A stretch of 12,341 nt of DNA, from contig JBKPRU010000254.1 of assembly GCA_046734675.1 (NCBI GenBank), positions 1 to 12,341 of the forward strand. Direction: 5' to 3'. The notes under the pieces were generated by a model. The model was not told where the DNA came from. It made no database searches and saw nothing but the letters and a program-made list of their open reading frames with translations. Source of the stretch: QHWT01 sp046734675. Its GTDB lineage: Bacteria > Acidobacteriota > Vicinamibacteria > Vicinamibacterales > 2-12-FULL-66-21. Both the position numbers and the translations under genes were made by a program. Positions 1 through 7,136 of this stretch are shown piece after piece (position 1 is the stretch's first letter; every line of letters starts with the position of its first letter).

Positions 1-1164
1 GTCACGACCGACGTCATCGTCCGCAACAACGACGGGCAGTTCGTGGCCGATCTGACGAAAGGGGATTTCGACGTCTACGAGGACGGCGTCAAGCAGGATC
101 TCGTCACGTTCGTGCTGACGCACGGCGGCCGCATCCTGAACGACGTCGCCGCGCCGCCGCCGCCGGTGCAGGAAGGCATTCTGCTGCCGCCGCCGCGGCC
201 GACCAACGACGCGTCGGGACGCATCTTCCTGATTTTCGTCGACGACCTGCATCTCGACTTCCGCAACACCGGGCGCATCCGCGACCTGTTCAAGAAAATC
301 GGCAAGGAGCTGATTCACGAAGGCGACATGTTCGGGATCGTGTCCTCGGGGCCCTCGTCGATCGCGATCGACATGACCTACGACCGGAAGCGGATCGACG
401 AAGCGGCGAACAAGATCGCGGGCAACGGGCTGAAGCCGTCGGACATCATCGACGTGCCGGAAGGGCAGCAGGGGCCGCCCGAGGTCCGCTACCGCGCGCA
501 CGTCGCGTTCTCGACGGTCTACGACACGCTGAAGAGCCTCGAGCAGGTGCACAACCGCCGCAAGGCGTTCATCTACGTCAGTAACGGTTACGACTTCAAC
601 CCGTTCGCGACGTCGCGCGAGCGGTCGTCGGCCGAGCGTATGGGCATGAGCTGCGACAACTCGGTGCCGGGGCAGGCGAACTGCAGCGCGCCCGGCGGCG
701 ACGACAACAACTCGAACTACAACCCGTTCGATCGCACCAGCAACGAGTTCGCGGCCGCCGATCTCGCGTCGGAGCTCGCCGAGCTCACGCGTCAGGCGAA
801 TCGCGCGAACGCGACCATCTACACGATCGATCCGCGCGGCCTGGTCGGCGGCCCGGACCTCGACGAGAAGGTCGACATGGTCGAGTGGCAGAACTACATT
901 CGCGAGACGCAGACCAGCCTGCGCGTGCTTGCGGATCTGACCGGCGGCATCGCCGTCATCAATCAGAACGATTTCGACAAGGCGCTGAAGCGTATCGACG
1001 CGGAGACGAGCGACTACTACGTTTTGGGTTACTACTCCAGCAATCCGGATCCCACGAAGAAGCGCCGCAACATAGAGATCCGTGTGAAGCGGGACGGCAA
1101 GTACGATCTGAAATACAGAACGTCGTATACGCTCAAGCCGCCACCACGCACCAACACGCGCTGA
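1..1164 (+). CDS. VWA-domain protein of the VWFA-related Acidobacterial family, 5'-truncated by the window
   Basis: The frame is open from base 1 without a stop, so 387 C-terminal residues are visible; the signal peptide and true start lie outside. The visible N-terminus (VTTDVIVRNNDGQFVADLTK, then GDFDVYEDG) is the small beta domain that precedes the VWA fold in the family known as VWFA-related Acidobacterial domain. A proline-rich linker follows, then the first VWA strand FVDDLHL at about residues 79-85. There the usual metal-site motif DxSxS is replaced by D-D-L-H, so classical metal binding is doubtful. The C-terminus (YYVLGYYSS, then an IEIRVKRDGKYDLKYR stretch) is the typical beta tail of this family. 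An insert with two cysteines, near bases 649-685, is probably a surface loop. Members are secreted or periplasmic and of unknown role, presumably protein binding. The gene ends alone, with a terminator 37 bp after the stop. Family assignment is confident; function is unknown. Confidence 0.9.
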   Translation, partial: VTTDVIVRNNDGQFVADLTKGDFDVYEDGVKQDLVTFVLTHGGRILNDVAAPPPPVQEGILLPPPRPTNDASGRIFLIFVDDLHLDFRNTGRIRDLFKKIGKELIHEGDMFGIVSSGPSSIAIDMTYDRKRIDEAANKIAGNGLKPSDIIDVPEGQQGPPEVRYRAHVAFSTVYDTLKSLEQVHNRRKAFIYVSNGYDFNPFATSRERSSAERMGMSCDNSVPGQANCSAPGGDDNNSNYNPFDRTSNEFAAADLASELAELTRQANRANATIYTIDPRGLVGGPDLDEKVDMVEWQNYIRETQTSLRVLADLTGGIAVINQNDFDKALKRIDAETSDYYVLGYYSSNPDPTKKRRNIEIRVKRDGKYDLKYRTSYTLKPPPRTNTR

Positions 1165-1200
1165 CGTCTGCTGCGCGACTTTCGTCGGCGTGACGAGCTC

Positions 1201-1230
1201 GAACGGCCGCCTCTGGCGGCCGTTCTTTTT
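1201..1230 (+). terminator. Intrinsic terminator of the VWA gene
   Basis: A perfect 11-bp GC-rich stem (GAACGGCCGCC / GGCGGCCGTTC, arms 1201-1211 and 1215-1225) with a 3-nt TCT loop is followed by five T residues. It lies 37 bp after the stop codon, which separates the VWA gene from the receptor gene downstream. Confidence 0.9.
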
Positions 1231-1251
1231 ACGGAGCAGTCGTACCTTCCT

Positions 1252-1260
1252 TGTTATACT
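1252..1260 (+). promoter_or_regulatory. Extended -10 promoter of the receptor gene
   Basis: TGTTATACT reads as an extended -10 element (TGn followed by TATACT at 1255-1260), 55 bp before the ATG. No good -35 lies at the usual distance; that position abuts the preceding terminator. Similar TGn-plus-hexamer elements precede other genes of this window (5981-5989, 11479-11487, and the reverse strand at 5618-5610). This makes a shared promoter style plausible. Confidence 0.5.
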
Positions 1261-1315
1261 TTTTTCGCATTATTCCAAGCGTCGCTTCACTACAAGAAGT
1301 CGGGAGAAACAACGA

Positions 1316-4300
1316 ATGAGATTGCGGACCAAGGCGGTTTGGAGCCTGCCGCTGGTGCTCTGTCTCCTTCTGCTGGGCGCGGTGTCGGCCGCGGCGCAGA
1401 CGGTGACTACGGGCAGCATCGCGGGCGTGATTACTGATGCGCAGGGAGGTGTTCTTCCCGGCGCGACCGTCACAGCGGTGCACACGCCGACCGGCACGAG
1501 CTACGAGGCGGTGTCGGCAGCGGATGGCCGTTTCAGCATCCTCAACGTTCGCGTCGGACCCTACACGATCAGCGCGAACATGAGCGGGTTCAAATCGGAG
1601 ACGCAGGAGAACGTCACCATCGCGCTCGGCGAGCAGAAGCAGGCGGACTTCAAGCTGCAGCTCGCCAGCGTGACCGAAACGGTGGAAGTCGTCGGTCAGA
1701 GCGCGGCCATCGACACCTCACGCGCGGGCACGGCGGACAACATTTCTGCCCAGGCCGTGCAGAACCTTCCAACCATCTCGCGCAGCATCGTCGACATCGC
1801 GCGCACCTCACCGTATTTCAATCCAACCGGTTTGAATGACGACCCGCTCGCGCTGTCGGTCGCGGGACGCAACAACCGTTACAACAACGTGCAGATCGAC
1901 GGCGCGGTCTACAACGACGTGTTCGGCATTGCGGCGTCCGGCACGCCCGGCGGCCAGACCGAAACACAGCCGATCAGCCTCGATGCGATCCAGGAGCTGC
2001 AGCTCGTCGTGTCGCCGTACGACGTCCGCCAGGGCGGCTTCTCGGGCGGCGGCATCAACGCGATCACGAAGAGCGGCACGAACAACCTGCGCGGGACCGG
2101 TTACTACTTCGGCCGCAACCAGCAGTGGGTGGGCGAGGCGCCGAACGGCACGAAGGTCGGCAAGTTCAAGGATCAGCAGATCGGCGCCAGCGTCGGCGGC
2201 CCGATCGCACAGAACCGCGCCTTCTTCTTCGGCAATATCGACTTCGGCCGCCGCGACAATCCGTCGGGCGTGTCGGTCAACGGGTCGGGCCAGCAGTTCG
2301 GACGCTCCGACGAAATCAATCGCTTCGTCAACATCCTCCAGAACAAGTACGGCTACGACCCGGGCAGCACCGACGAGTTCATTCGAACGGTCGACAGCGA
2401 CAAGGTGTTCGTGCGTACCGACTTCAACGTGGCGAGCCGCCATCAGCTCACGGTGCGTCACAACTATCTCGACGCGCTGAACGACGTCGGCCGCCCGGAC
2501 CTTCAGAGCTATTTCATGCCCGATGCGTTCTATCGCATCACGGACAACACGAACTCGACGGTCGCGCAGTTGAACAGCACGCTGGGCCGTGCGGTCAACG
2601 AGCTGCGATTTACCTACACCCGCATTCGCGACCGCCGCACCGGCCAGCCGGGTGTCGAGCCGTTCCCGTTCGTCCGCGTCAATCTGAGCTCCGGCTCGGT
2701 GCGGGCGGGCACGGAGAACTTCTCGACGGCGAACGAACTCGATCAGGACGTGTACGAGATCACGGACGACTACACGCTGCTGAAGGGCCGCCACACGTTC
2801 ACGTTCGGCAGCCACAACGAGTTCTTCAAGTTCCGCAACCTGTTCATCCGGGACAATTTTGGCAACTACCAGTTCAACAGCCTCGACCTGTTCGACCAGG
2901 GGCTGGCGCAGTCGTTCGATTACAGCTTCTCGACGACCGGCGATCCGCGGCAGTCGGCACGCTTCCGGGTGCGCCAGTTCGGCGCGTACGCCGGCGATCA
3001 GTGGCGCGCGTCGAGCAACTTCACCGTGACGCTCGGTCTTCGCATGGACGCGCCGACGTTCCCGGACAAGCCGACGGCCAATCCGCTCTCAGAATCCTCG
3101 TTCGGCCTCAAGACGGACGAAGTGCCGAGCAGCATCATGTGGTCGCCGCGCGCCGGCTTCAACTACGCGCTCTCGAGCAACGGCCGCGAGCAGATTCGCG
3201 GCGGCATCGGCCTGTTCTCCGGCCGCACGCCCTACGTGTGGCTCTCGAACCAGTACGGCAACACCGGCAACGAATTCCGTCGTCTGAGCATCGGGTTTAA
3301 CGCGAACACCCGCGTGCCGTTTGTGCCCGATCCGAACGCGCAGCCGACCAGCGTCGGAAGCGCCGCCACCAACGAGATCGATCTGATCGATCCGGACTAC
3401 AAGTACCCGTCGCTCATCCGGACCAACATCGCCTACGACCGCGAGCTGTTCTTCGGGTTCGTCGGCACGGGCGAGTTCCTCTATTCGAACAACGTGAACG
3501 ACGTGAAGTACCAGAACCTGAATCTGGTGCAGACCGGTTCGCGTCCGGACGGCCGTCCGGTGTACCGCCGCGGCCTCGTCCCGTCGCTGAGCGACGTGAT
3601 CCTGCTGACGAACACCGACCAGGGTGACTCGTGGAGCATCGTGTTCAAGGTGGATCGGCCGTATCGGAACCGGTTCTTCCTGAACGGCTCGTATCTGTAT
3701 GGCCGCTCGCAATCGATCATGGACGGGACCTCGTCGCAGGCCGCCTCGAACTGGGGCAACGTCTACATCGCGGGCGATCCCAACAACCCGCCGGTCACCC
3801 GCTCGAACTTCGATCCGGGCCACCGCATCACGGCGTCCTTTGGCTACGACATCCCGGTCGGCCGCGGCTTCAGCGCGACCGCCTCGATGTTCTACAGCGG
3901 CCAGTCGGGCCGTCCCTGGTCGGCGCTCTACAGCAGCGACTACAACGGCGACGCGCGCACGACCAACGACCTGCTCTACATTCCGGCCTCGGCGAGCGAA
4001 GTGTCGTTCATCGGCGGCACGTTCAACGACTTCACGACCTTCATCAACTCGGACAAGTGCCTGTCCGACTACACCGGCCGGATCCACGAGCGCAACGCGT
4101 GCCGGTCGCCGTGGATGAACACGCTCGACGCGCGGCTGAACGTCGGCCTGCCGTTCAAGCGCGTGAAGGCGGAGATCACGTGGGACGTGCTGAACCTGCT
4201 GAACCTGTTCGATCGGGACGCGGGGCTGGTGAAGTGGGCGAACTTCAATGACCTGCTGCTCGTCCGGCCGGTGTTCAACACGGACGGGAGCATTACCTAC

Positions 4301-4414
4301 AACATCGCGAGCATGTTCGCGAACGGGCAGCTCCAGACGCCCGAGGACCTCTACGTCCGCGACGACCTGCGTTCGCGGTGGCAGATGCAGTTGGGCGGAC
4401 GCATCCGCTTCTAG
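1316..4414 (+). CDS. Oar-like TonB-dependent receptor with carboxypeptidase-regulatory-like domain
   Basis: Outer-membrane beta-barrel receptor of 1032 residues. The ATG at 1316 is chosen because it has an SD-like GGGAGA 8 nt upstream and opens a classical signal peptide (MRLRTK, a leucine-rich core, cleavage near AAAQ at residues 25-28). The open frame back to 1190 overlaps a terminator and promoter and is not coding. Residues about 30-115 form a carboxypeptidase-regulatory-like (Cna-B type) domain (GSIAGVITDAQGGVLPGATV). A plug domain follows, with the words VQIDGAVYNDVFG and GFSGGGINAITKSGTNN, then a long barrel ending in aromatic Phe (GGRIRF), the usual outer-membrane insertion signal. 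Near the C-terminus a cysteine pair (KCLSDYTGRIHERNACRSPW) matches a motif common in Oar-like proteins. The length is normal for the group. It is transcribed alone between two terminators. The substrate cannot be inferred, and dependence on TonB is not proven because no clear TonB box was recognised. Confidence 0.93.
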   Translation: MRLRTKAVWSLPLVLCLLLLGAVSAAAQTVTTGSIAGVITDAQGGVLPGATVTAVHTPTGTSYEAVSAADGRFSILNVRVGPYTISANMSGFKSETQENVTIALGEQKQADFKLQLASVTETVEVVGQSAAIDTSRAGTADNISAQAVQNLPTISRSIVDIARTSPYFNPTGLNDDPLALSVAGRNNRYNNVQIDGAVYNDVFGIAASGTPGGQTETQPISLDAIQELQLVVSPYDVRQGGFSGGGINAITKSGTNNLRGTGYYFGRNQQWVGEAPNGTKVGKFKDQQIGASVGGPIAQNRAFFFGNIDFGRRDNPSGVSVNGSGQQFGRSDEINRFVNILQNKYGYDPGSTDEFIRTVDSDKVFVRTDFNVASRHQLTVRHNYLDALNDVGRPDLQSYFMPDAFYRITDNTNSTVAQLNSTLGRAVNELRFTYTRIRDRRTGQPGVEPFPFVRVNLSSGSVRAGTENFSTANELDQDVYEITDDYTLLKGRHTFTFGSHNEFFKFRNLFIRDNFGNYQFNSLDLFDQGLAQSFDYSFSTTGDPRQSARFRVRQFGAYAGDQWRASSNFTVTLGLRMDAPTFPDKPTANPLSESSFGLKTDEVPSSIMWSPRAGFNYALSSNGREQIRGGIGLFSGRTPYVWLSNQYGNTGNEFRRLSIGFNANTRVPFVPDPNAQPTSVGSAATNEIDLIDPDYKYPSLIRTNIAYDRELFFGFVGTGEFLYSNNVNDVKYQNLNLVQTGSRPDGRPVYRRGLVPSLSDVILLTNTDQGDSWSIVFKVDRPYRNRFFLNGSYLYGRSQSIMDGTSSQAASNWGNVYIAGDPNNPPVTRSNFDPGHRITASFGYDIPVGRGFSATASMFYSGQSGRPWSALYSSDYNGDARTTNDLLYIPASASEVSFIGGTFNDFTTFINSDKCLSDYTGRIHERNACRSPWMNTLDARLNVGLPFKRVKAEITWDVLNLLNLFDRDAGLVKWANFNDLLLVRPVFNTDGSITYNIASMFANGQLQTPEDLYVRDDLRSRWQMQLGGRIRF

Positions 4415-4457
4415 CGGCGAGGGAATCCCGAATCGCGACGCCTGATCGCGAAACGCA

Positions 4458-4491
4458 AAAAAGCCCGGCCTCATACGAAGCCGGGCTTTTT
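4458..4491 (+). terminator. Bidirectional intrinsic terminator after the receptor gene
   Basis: A 12-bp perfect stem (AAAAAGCCCGGC at 4458-4469 and GCCGGGCTTTTT at 4480-4491) has a 10-nt loop. It carries an A-run on the left and a T-run on the right, so it can end transcripts from both sides: the receptor gene from the left and the small reverse-strand gene (stop at 4545) from the right. Confidence 0.88.
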
Positions 4492-4506
4492 CATTCTGCG
4501 ATTGAG

Positions 4507-4530
4507 AATCCCTGATCACGATCAGGGATT
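4507..4530. repeat. 10-bp perfect inverted repeat
   Basis: AATCCCTGAT (4507-4516) and ATCAGGGATT (4521-4530) are separated by CACG. No T-run follows on either strand, so it is not a normal terminator. The word CGATCAGG (4519-4526) is also the complement of CCTGATCG (4441-4448) on the other side of the terminator at 4458-4491, so the terminator is nested between inverted words. Confidence 0.7.
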
Positions 4531-4544
4531 GGGGTCCGTGCGGG

Positions 4545-4754
4545 CTACGACGCGCGACTCTCTGGCAACGGAGCACGCGCACCAAAGCGCGCGGGCGCGA
4601 GCGTCTGGTTGCGGCGGTGTCCAGCGTCGGCGCAGCCGTGACCTTTCTCTTCCACGTAGGTGACTTCACGATGCGTCGCCACCTCGCGGTAGCGACCCGT
4701 CACGCAACCACACGCGAGCGTGGTGAACCCGAGCAGCCGAACCAGACTCATCAT
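4545..4754 (-). CDS. Small hypothetical protein, possibly a lipoprotein
   Basis: This 69-residue reading frame has an ATG at 4754. A strong purine-rich SD (GGGGGGAG, 4767-4760) stands 5 nt upstream, which is the main reason for calling it a gene. The start MMSLVRLLGFTTLACGC looks like a short hydrophobic signal followed by cysteines. It resembles a lipoprotein signal, but the residues before either cysteine are not an ideal lipobox. The rest (CVTGRYREVATHREVTYVEE, then a His/Arg-rich tail) is hydrophilic and matches no family known to me. The bidirectional terminator at 4458-4491 is a suitable end for the transcript. Its ATG overlaps the TGA of a doubtful upstream frame by ATGA. The C-terminal third has low-complexity composition and could be untidy. 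A second in-frame ATG is at 4751. Confidence 0.45.
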   Translation of the reverse strand: MMSLVRLLGFTTLACGCVTGRYREVATHREVTYVEEKGHGCADAGHRRNQTLAPARFGARAPLPESRAS

Positions 4755-4966
4755 GGCGACTCCCCCCGACGTGATGACCGACGCAGAGCAACTTCTGTAC
4801 CGATGAGGTCAATTCTGTAGTCACCGCGAACGTTGAAGAATTTGACGATCACCGTATTGGTCTGTTTCAAATCGTGAGCGCGTGTTGAATTGATGAACAC
4901 GGTCAGTTGGATCTGTCGGGTGAGGAGGACGGAGGTGGATGACGGAGGACGGACGATCACGCGCAT
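4751..4966 (-). CDS. Doubtful small ORF overlapping the next gene by ATGA
   Basis: The reverse-strand frame is open upstream to 5149, but beyond about 4920 it runs through heptamer repeats and is unlikely to be coding. The first plausible ATG after the densest part is at 4966, giving 71 residues; no SD is visible before it. The C-terminal half (LTVFINSTRAHDL, TNTVIVKFFNVRGDYRIDLI) reads like protein with an alternating hydrophobic pattern. Its third codon positions are clearly less GC-rich than in the neighbouring genes. The TGA at 4753-4751 overlaps the ATG of the small gene at 4754, as in translationally coupled pairs. It may instead be the 5' leader of that gene. No family recognised. Confidence 0.2.
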   Translation of the reverse strand: MRVIVRPPSSTSVLLTRQIQLTVFINSTRAHDLKQTNTVIVKFFNVRGDYRIDLIGTEVALRRSSRRGESP

Positions 4967-5065
4967 CGCGGTGGTGAAAGACGGAGTACGAAAGTTTTGA
5001 TCGGTGCTCCTGACGCGAAGCGGTGGCGGACCGTCCTCCGTCCTCCGTGCCCCGTCGTCCTCACG
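4921..5065. repeat. Heptamer-type repeat arms in inverted orientation (AGGACGG words)
   Basis: GACGGAGGACGGA-type words at 4926-4953 and the complementary CCGTCCT words at 5031-5048, followed by degenerate copies to 5062, form two arms about 80 bp apart. ACGGAGGACGGA (4942-4953) is the exact complement of 5037-5048. On each arm the words recur about every 7 bp. The right arm ends at the stop codon of the membrane-protein gene at 5061. No T-rich terminator is seen between the arms. Confidence 0.7.
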
Positions 5066-5576
5066 AATTCTTGATGGCGGTGAACCGCTCCAGATCAAGT
5101 AGCCGCTGCCGTGCCGCCCTCGCTCTCGCCGTCCCGATATGCACGGCAAGCAGCAAATGGAGCAGTCCCGCCACCACGAGCTCCGGCATCGCGCCGCCCA
5201 AGGCGACCGGCAGGTAGTTGAGCGCGGTGGCGATCAGAAAGATGCCGCTGAAGAGCGCGTCGCTGCCGCGGACGGGGAAGCGCTGCGCGAAGGCGAGCGC
5301 CACGTGCTCCCATCCCACGTCGGATTCGTGAAAGACCTGGATGTAGCGGCCGATGCGTTCCACGTTGACGTGTAGCGCGTAGATCGCCTCAAAGCCAGCG
5401 GCCAGCACCACCAGCGGGACCAGCGCCGCGATGGGGAGTGCGACGACCGCGGTGGTGGCGATGGCGGTGGCGGCCCAGAGTGCGATGGCGACCGGCAGCA
5501 GGATCATCCGGGCAGTGCCCCGTTCCCGGATGGTGGCCCGAAGGGCGGCGAATTCAATTTCGTGATGGGTCTGCAT
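5061..5576 (-). CDS. Four-helix integral membrane protein of unknown function
   Basis: The product has 171 residues starting at the ATG at 5576; no clear SD is seen. A short hydrophilic N-terminus (MQTHHEIEFAALRATIRERG) is followed by two adjacent hydrophobic segments at about 24-47 and 48-69. A polar loop with the words VNVERIGRYIQVF and ESDVGWEHV comes next, then two more helices at about 106-127 and 131-149. The tail is basic and helical (RARAARQRLLDLERF). The high Ala/Val/Leu content and the placing of charges fit a real inner-membrane protein rather than a shadow frame. An extended -10 lies at 5618-5610. The gene stands alone, divergent from the DD-peptidase gene. I do not recognise the family and give no function. 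Confidence 0.75.
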   Translation of the reverse strand: MQTHHEIEFAALRATIRERGTARMILLPVAIALWAATAIATTAVVALPIAALVPLVVLAAGFEAIYALHVNVERIGRYIQVFHESDVGWEHVALAFAQRFPVRGSDALFSGIFLIATALNYLPVALGGAMPELVVAGLLHLLLAVHIGTARARAARQRLLDLERFTAIKNS

Positions 5577-5609
5577 GCGGGCGCTGTCGGGCGGGTCGAA
5601 TCGCGCCGA

Positions 5610-5618
5610 AAAATATCA
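5610..5618 (-). promoter_or_regulatory. Extended -10 of the membrane-protein gene
   Basis: On the reverse strand this reads TGATATTTT, a TGn-extended -10 (TATTTT) about 34 bp before the ATG at 5576. A good -35 is not obvious; the upstream side is occupied by the GAAGGGCGATGAGCGGG repeat. Confidence 0.4.
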
Positions 5619-5630
5619 CAGGCGAAGAGG

Positions 5631-5676
5631 GAAGGGCGATGAGCGGGAGGCGCAAGAGCGAAGGGCGATGAGCGGG
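5631..5676. repeat. 17-bp direct repeat, two copies
   Basis: GAAGGGCGATGAGCGGG occurs at 5631-5647 and again exactly at 5660-5676, a 29-bp period. Inside, words ending in GCG recur about every 7 bases, similar to the heptamer arms in the other gaps. No inverted partner was found in this gap. It lies just upstream of the reverse-strand -10 at 5618-5610. Confidence 0.75.
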
Positions 5677-5960
5677 GGGCGGAACCGACGAAGGAAAGGG
5701 GACATTGCGCGACGTCGGTTGGATTGGCGCGCGACGACCGCTGCATTGGGATCGTGCAGCGGAAGGTGTTTCATTTCGATCAGCGCTCCGTCTCCTGCGG
5801 GGATAGGCCCCAGAATTCCTCGGAATCGCTCCTCGCCCCACGCCCGTCGCGCTCGCGCGCGCATACGGTTGCGCTGGCATTAGTTTTGGATGAGCCCCGG
5901 CCGGTGCGAAATTCGGCCCGGCCCGGCCGCCGACGGCGTAACTCAGATGCACAGAACTGG

Positions 5961-5989
5961 TTGCAACTGATGCCGCTGCTTGCTACACT
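5961..5989 (+). promoter_or_regulatory. Sigma-70-type promoter of the DD-peptidase gene
   Basis: TTGCAA (5961-5966) and TACACT (5984-5989) are exactly 17 bp apart, and a TGC extension stands before the -10. This predicts a start near 5996 and a leader of about 67 nt. A strong SD, GGAGG at 6054-6058, follows. Confidence 0.6.
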
Positions 5990-6053
5990 TCAGAGCGTTC
6001 CAGAACATACCAATCGGTTGCTCCCAGCCGACCGCTTGGCCGATAGCTAGTAC

Positions 6054-6058
6054 GGAGG
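6054..6058 (+). promoter_or_regulatory. Shine-Dalgarno GGAGG deciding the DD-peptidase start
   Basis: GGAGG lies 4 nt before GTG 6063, 10 nt before TTG 6069 and 13 nt before ATG 6072, all in frame. The GTG is slightly close and the ATG rather far. The start is therefore uncertain by up to three residues, with no effect on the signal peptide. Confidence 0.6.
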
Positions 6059-6062
6059 ATCC

Positions 6063-7136
6063 GTGCATTTGATGCGACCTCTTCTGGTCGTCCGTGTTGC
6101 CGCGGCCCTGCTGGGCGTTGCTGTTTGTCTGCCTCCTGCCACTGCAGACGCCTCAACGCAGAAGTCGAGCTCTACGCGCCGCGCTTCGACTGCCACCAAA
6201 TCCAAGAAGCCGGCCTACTCGGCCGCAGCCTCCCGTTCCCGGAAGTCGCGCCTGTCGCGTGCCCGGGCTGCCGCGCGTGCGCGCGAAACCGCGCGTCTCC
6301 GCAGCCTGCGGGCGCTGCAGGAGGCGATGACCCCGCGGTACAAGACCGACGCGACCGGCGCCCAGGTGCCGGACGTTCGCGCCGCGGCCGCAATCATCTT
6401 CAATCCCGTCACCGGCCAGGTCCTCTACGAGGAGAACTCGCAGGACAAGCGATCCATCGCCAGCATCACCAAGGTGATGACCGCGCTCGTGTTCATGGAG
6501 GACAACCCCGACCTGAACACGGAGATCACGATCGAGCGGAGCGACGTCTACGCCGCCTCGACGACGTATCTCAAGGCGAACGATCAGATCACGGCGGGCG
6601 AGCTCCTGCATCTCTTGCTGATCGCGTCCGACAACGGCGCGGCCCGCGCGCTGGCGCGCTCGTCGCACGGTGGCAGCACCCAGTTCGTCGAGCGCATGAA
6701 CGAGAAGGCGATCGAGCTCGGCCTGCAGAACACCAGCTTCGCCGATCCGTCGGGCCTGAACCCGGACAACGTCTCGTCCGCGTTCGACCTGTCGCACCTC
6801 ATTACCTTCGCGGCGAGCGACGATCGCATCGCCTCCGTCATGCGGACGCCGACCTACACGGTCGTCACCAACCGGCGGACGATTCCCATCCACAGCACCA
6901 ACCACCTGCTGATGCGCGGGGACGTCGACGTCATGGGCGGCAAGACCGGCTTCATCAGCAAGGCCGGCTACTGCCTGGCGACGCTGCTGCGCCTGCCTCA
7001 GGGCAATCCGGTCGCGGTCGTGGTGCTGGGCGCGCGCTCCAACAACGGGCGCTTCTGGGAAACGCGGCACCTGTTCAACTGGCTGAACGAGAAGGCCGGC
7101 GACCTGCTCGGCAAGGAAGCCGGCGTGAAGGAGTAG
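6063..7136 (+). CDS. Serine DD-peptidase, S11 family (PBP7/D-alanyl-D-alanine carboxypeptidase type)
   Basis: Low-molecular-weight penicillin-binding protein acting on peptidoglycan stem peptides or cross-links in the periplasm. All three S11 motifs are present: SxxK as SITK at 134-137 (Ser134 nucleophile), SDN at 189-191, and KTG at 294-296. The phrases IPIHSTNHLL before KTG and FISKAGYCLA after it resemble E. coli PBP7 (PbpG). The protein ends about 60 residues after KTG, without the extra beta domain and amphipathic anchor of PBP5, again as in PBP7. An N-terminal signal (RPLLVVRVAAALLGVAVCLPPA) is followed by an unusually basic Ser/Ala/Arg/Lys stretch at about 32-88. GGAGG at 6054-6058 is 4 nt before the GTG at 6063; in-frame TTG 6069 and ATG 6072 are alternatives. 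Endopeptidase and carboxypeptidase activity cannot be told apart here. The gene is monocistronic. Confidence 0.93.
   Translation: MHLMRPLLVVRVAAALLGVAVCLPPATADASTQKSSSTRRASTATKSKKPAYSAAASRSRKSRLSRARAAARARETARLRSLRALQEAMTPRYKTDATGAQVPDVRAAAAIIFNPVTGQVLYEENSQDKRSIASITKVMTALVFMEDNPDLNTEITIERSDVYAASTTYLKANDQITAGELLHLLLIASDNGAARALARSSHGGSTQFVERMNEKAIELGLQNTSFADPSGLNPDNVSSAFDLSHLITFAASDDRIASVMRTPTYTVVTNRRTIPIHSTNHLLMRGDVDVMGGKTGFISKAGYCLATLLRLPQGNPVAVVVLGARSNNGRFWETRHLFNWLNEKAGDLLGKEAGVKE

Larger units (their letters stand above)
5577..6062. other. Non-coding divergent intergenic region
   Basis: These 486 bases separate two divergent genes. They hold a reverse-strand promoter near 5610-5618, a direct repeat at 5631-5676, and a forward promoter at 5961-5989 with the SD at 6054-6058. 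Between about 5690 and 5950 I see only small local stems, for example ATTCC-TC-GGAAT near 5815-5826 and GGGG-ATAGG-CCCC near 5798-5810. I see no convincing gene or tRNA. Several open frames cross the region but have no SD and no protein-like composition. Confidence 0.6.

Noticed and set aside
1190..1315. Upstream extension of the first receptor frame
   Set aside because: It would start inside the preceding terminator and include the promoter; the ATG at 1316 has an SD-like sequence and a proper signal peptide.
1808..2815. Reverse open frame (335 codons) in the first receptor
   Set aside because: A shadow frame: the forward protein is clearly homologous to known receptors throughout this part.
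3089..4669. Long reverse-strand open frame (526 codons) opposite the first receptor
   Set aside because: It is antisense to a well-supported receptor gene, consists mostly of Arg/Val/Ala/Glu-rich sequence typical of GC-rich shadow frames, has no recognisable domain and spans the terminator at 4458-4491.
5585..5610. tRNA-like T-arm (GGGTCGAATCGC)
   Set aside because: No acceptor, D or anticodon stem can be built around it.
5724..6050. Forward open frame of 108 codons in the intergenic region
   Set aside because: No SD, Arg/Pro/Ser-rich low-complexity translation, and it covers the promoter of the DD-peptidase gene.
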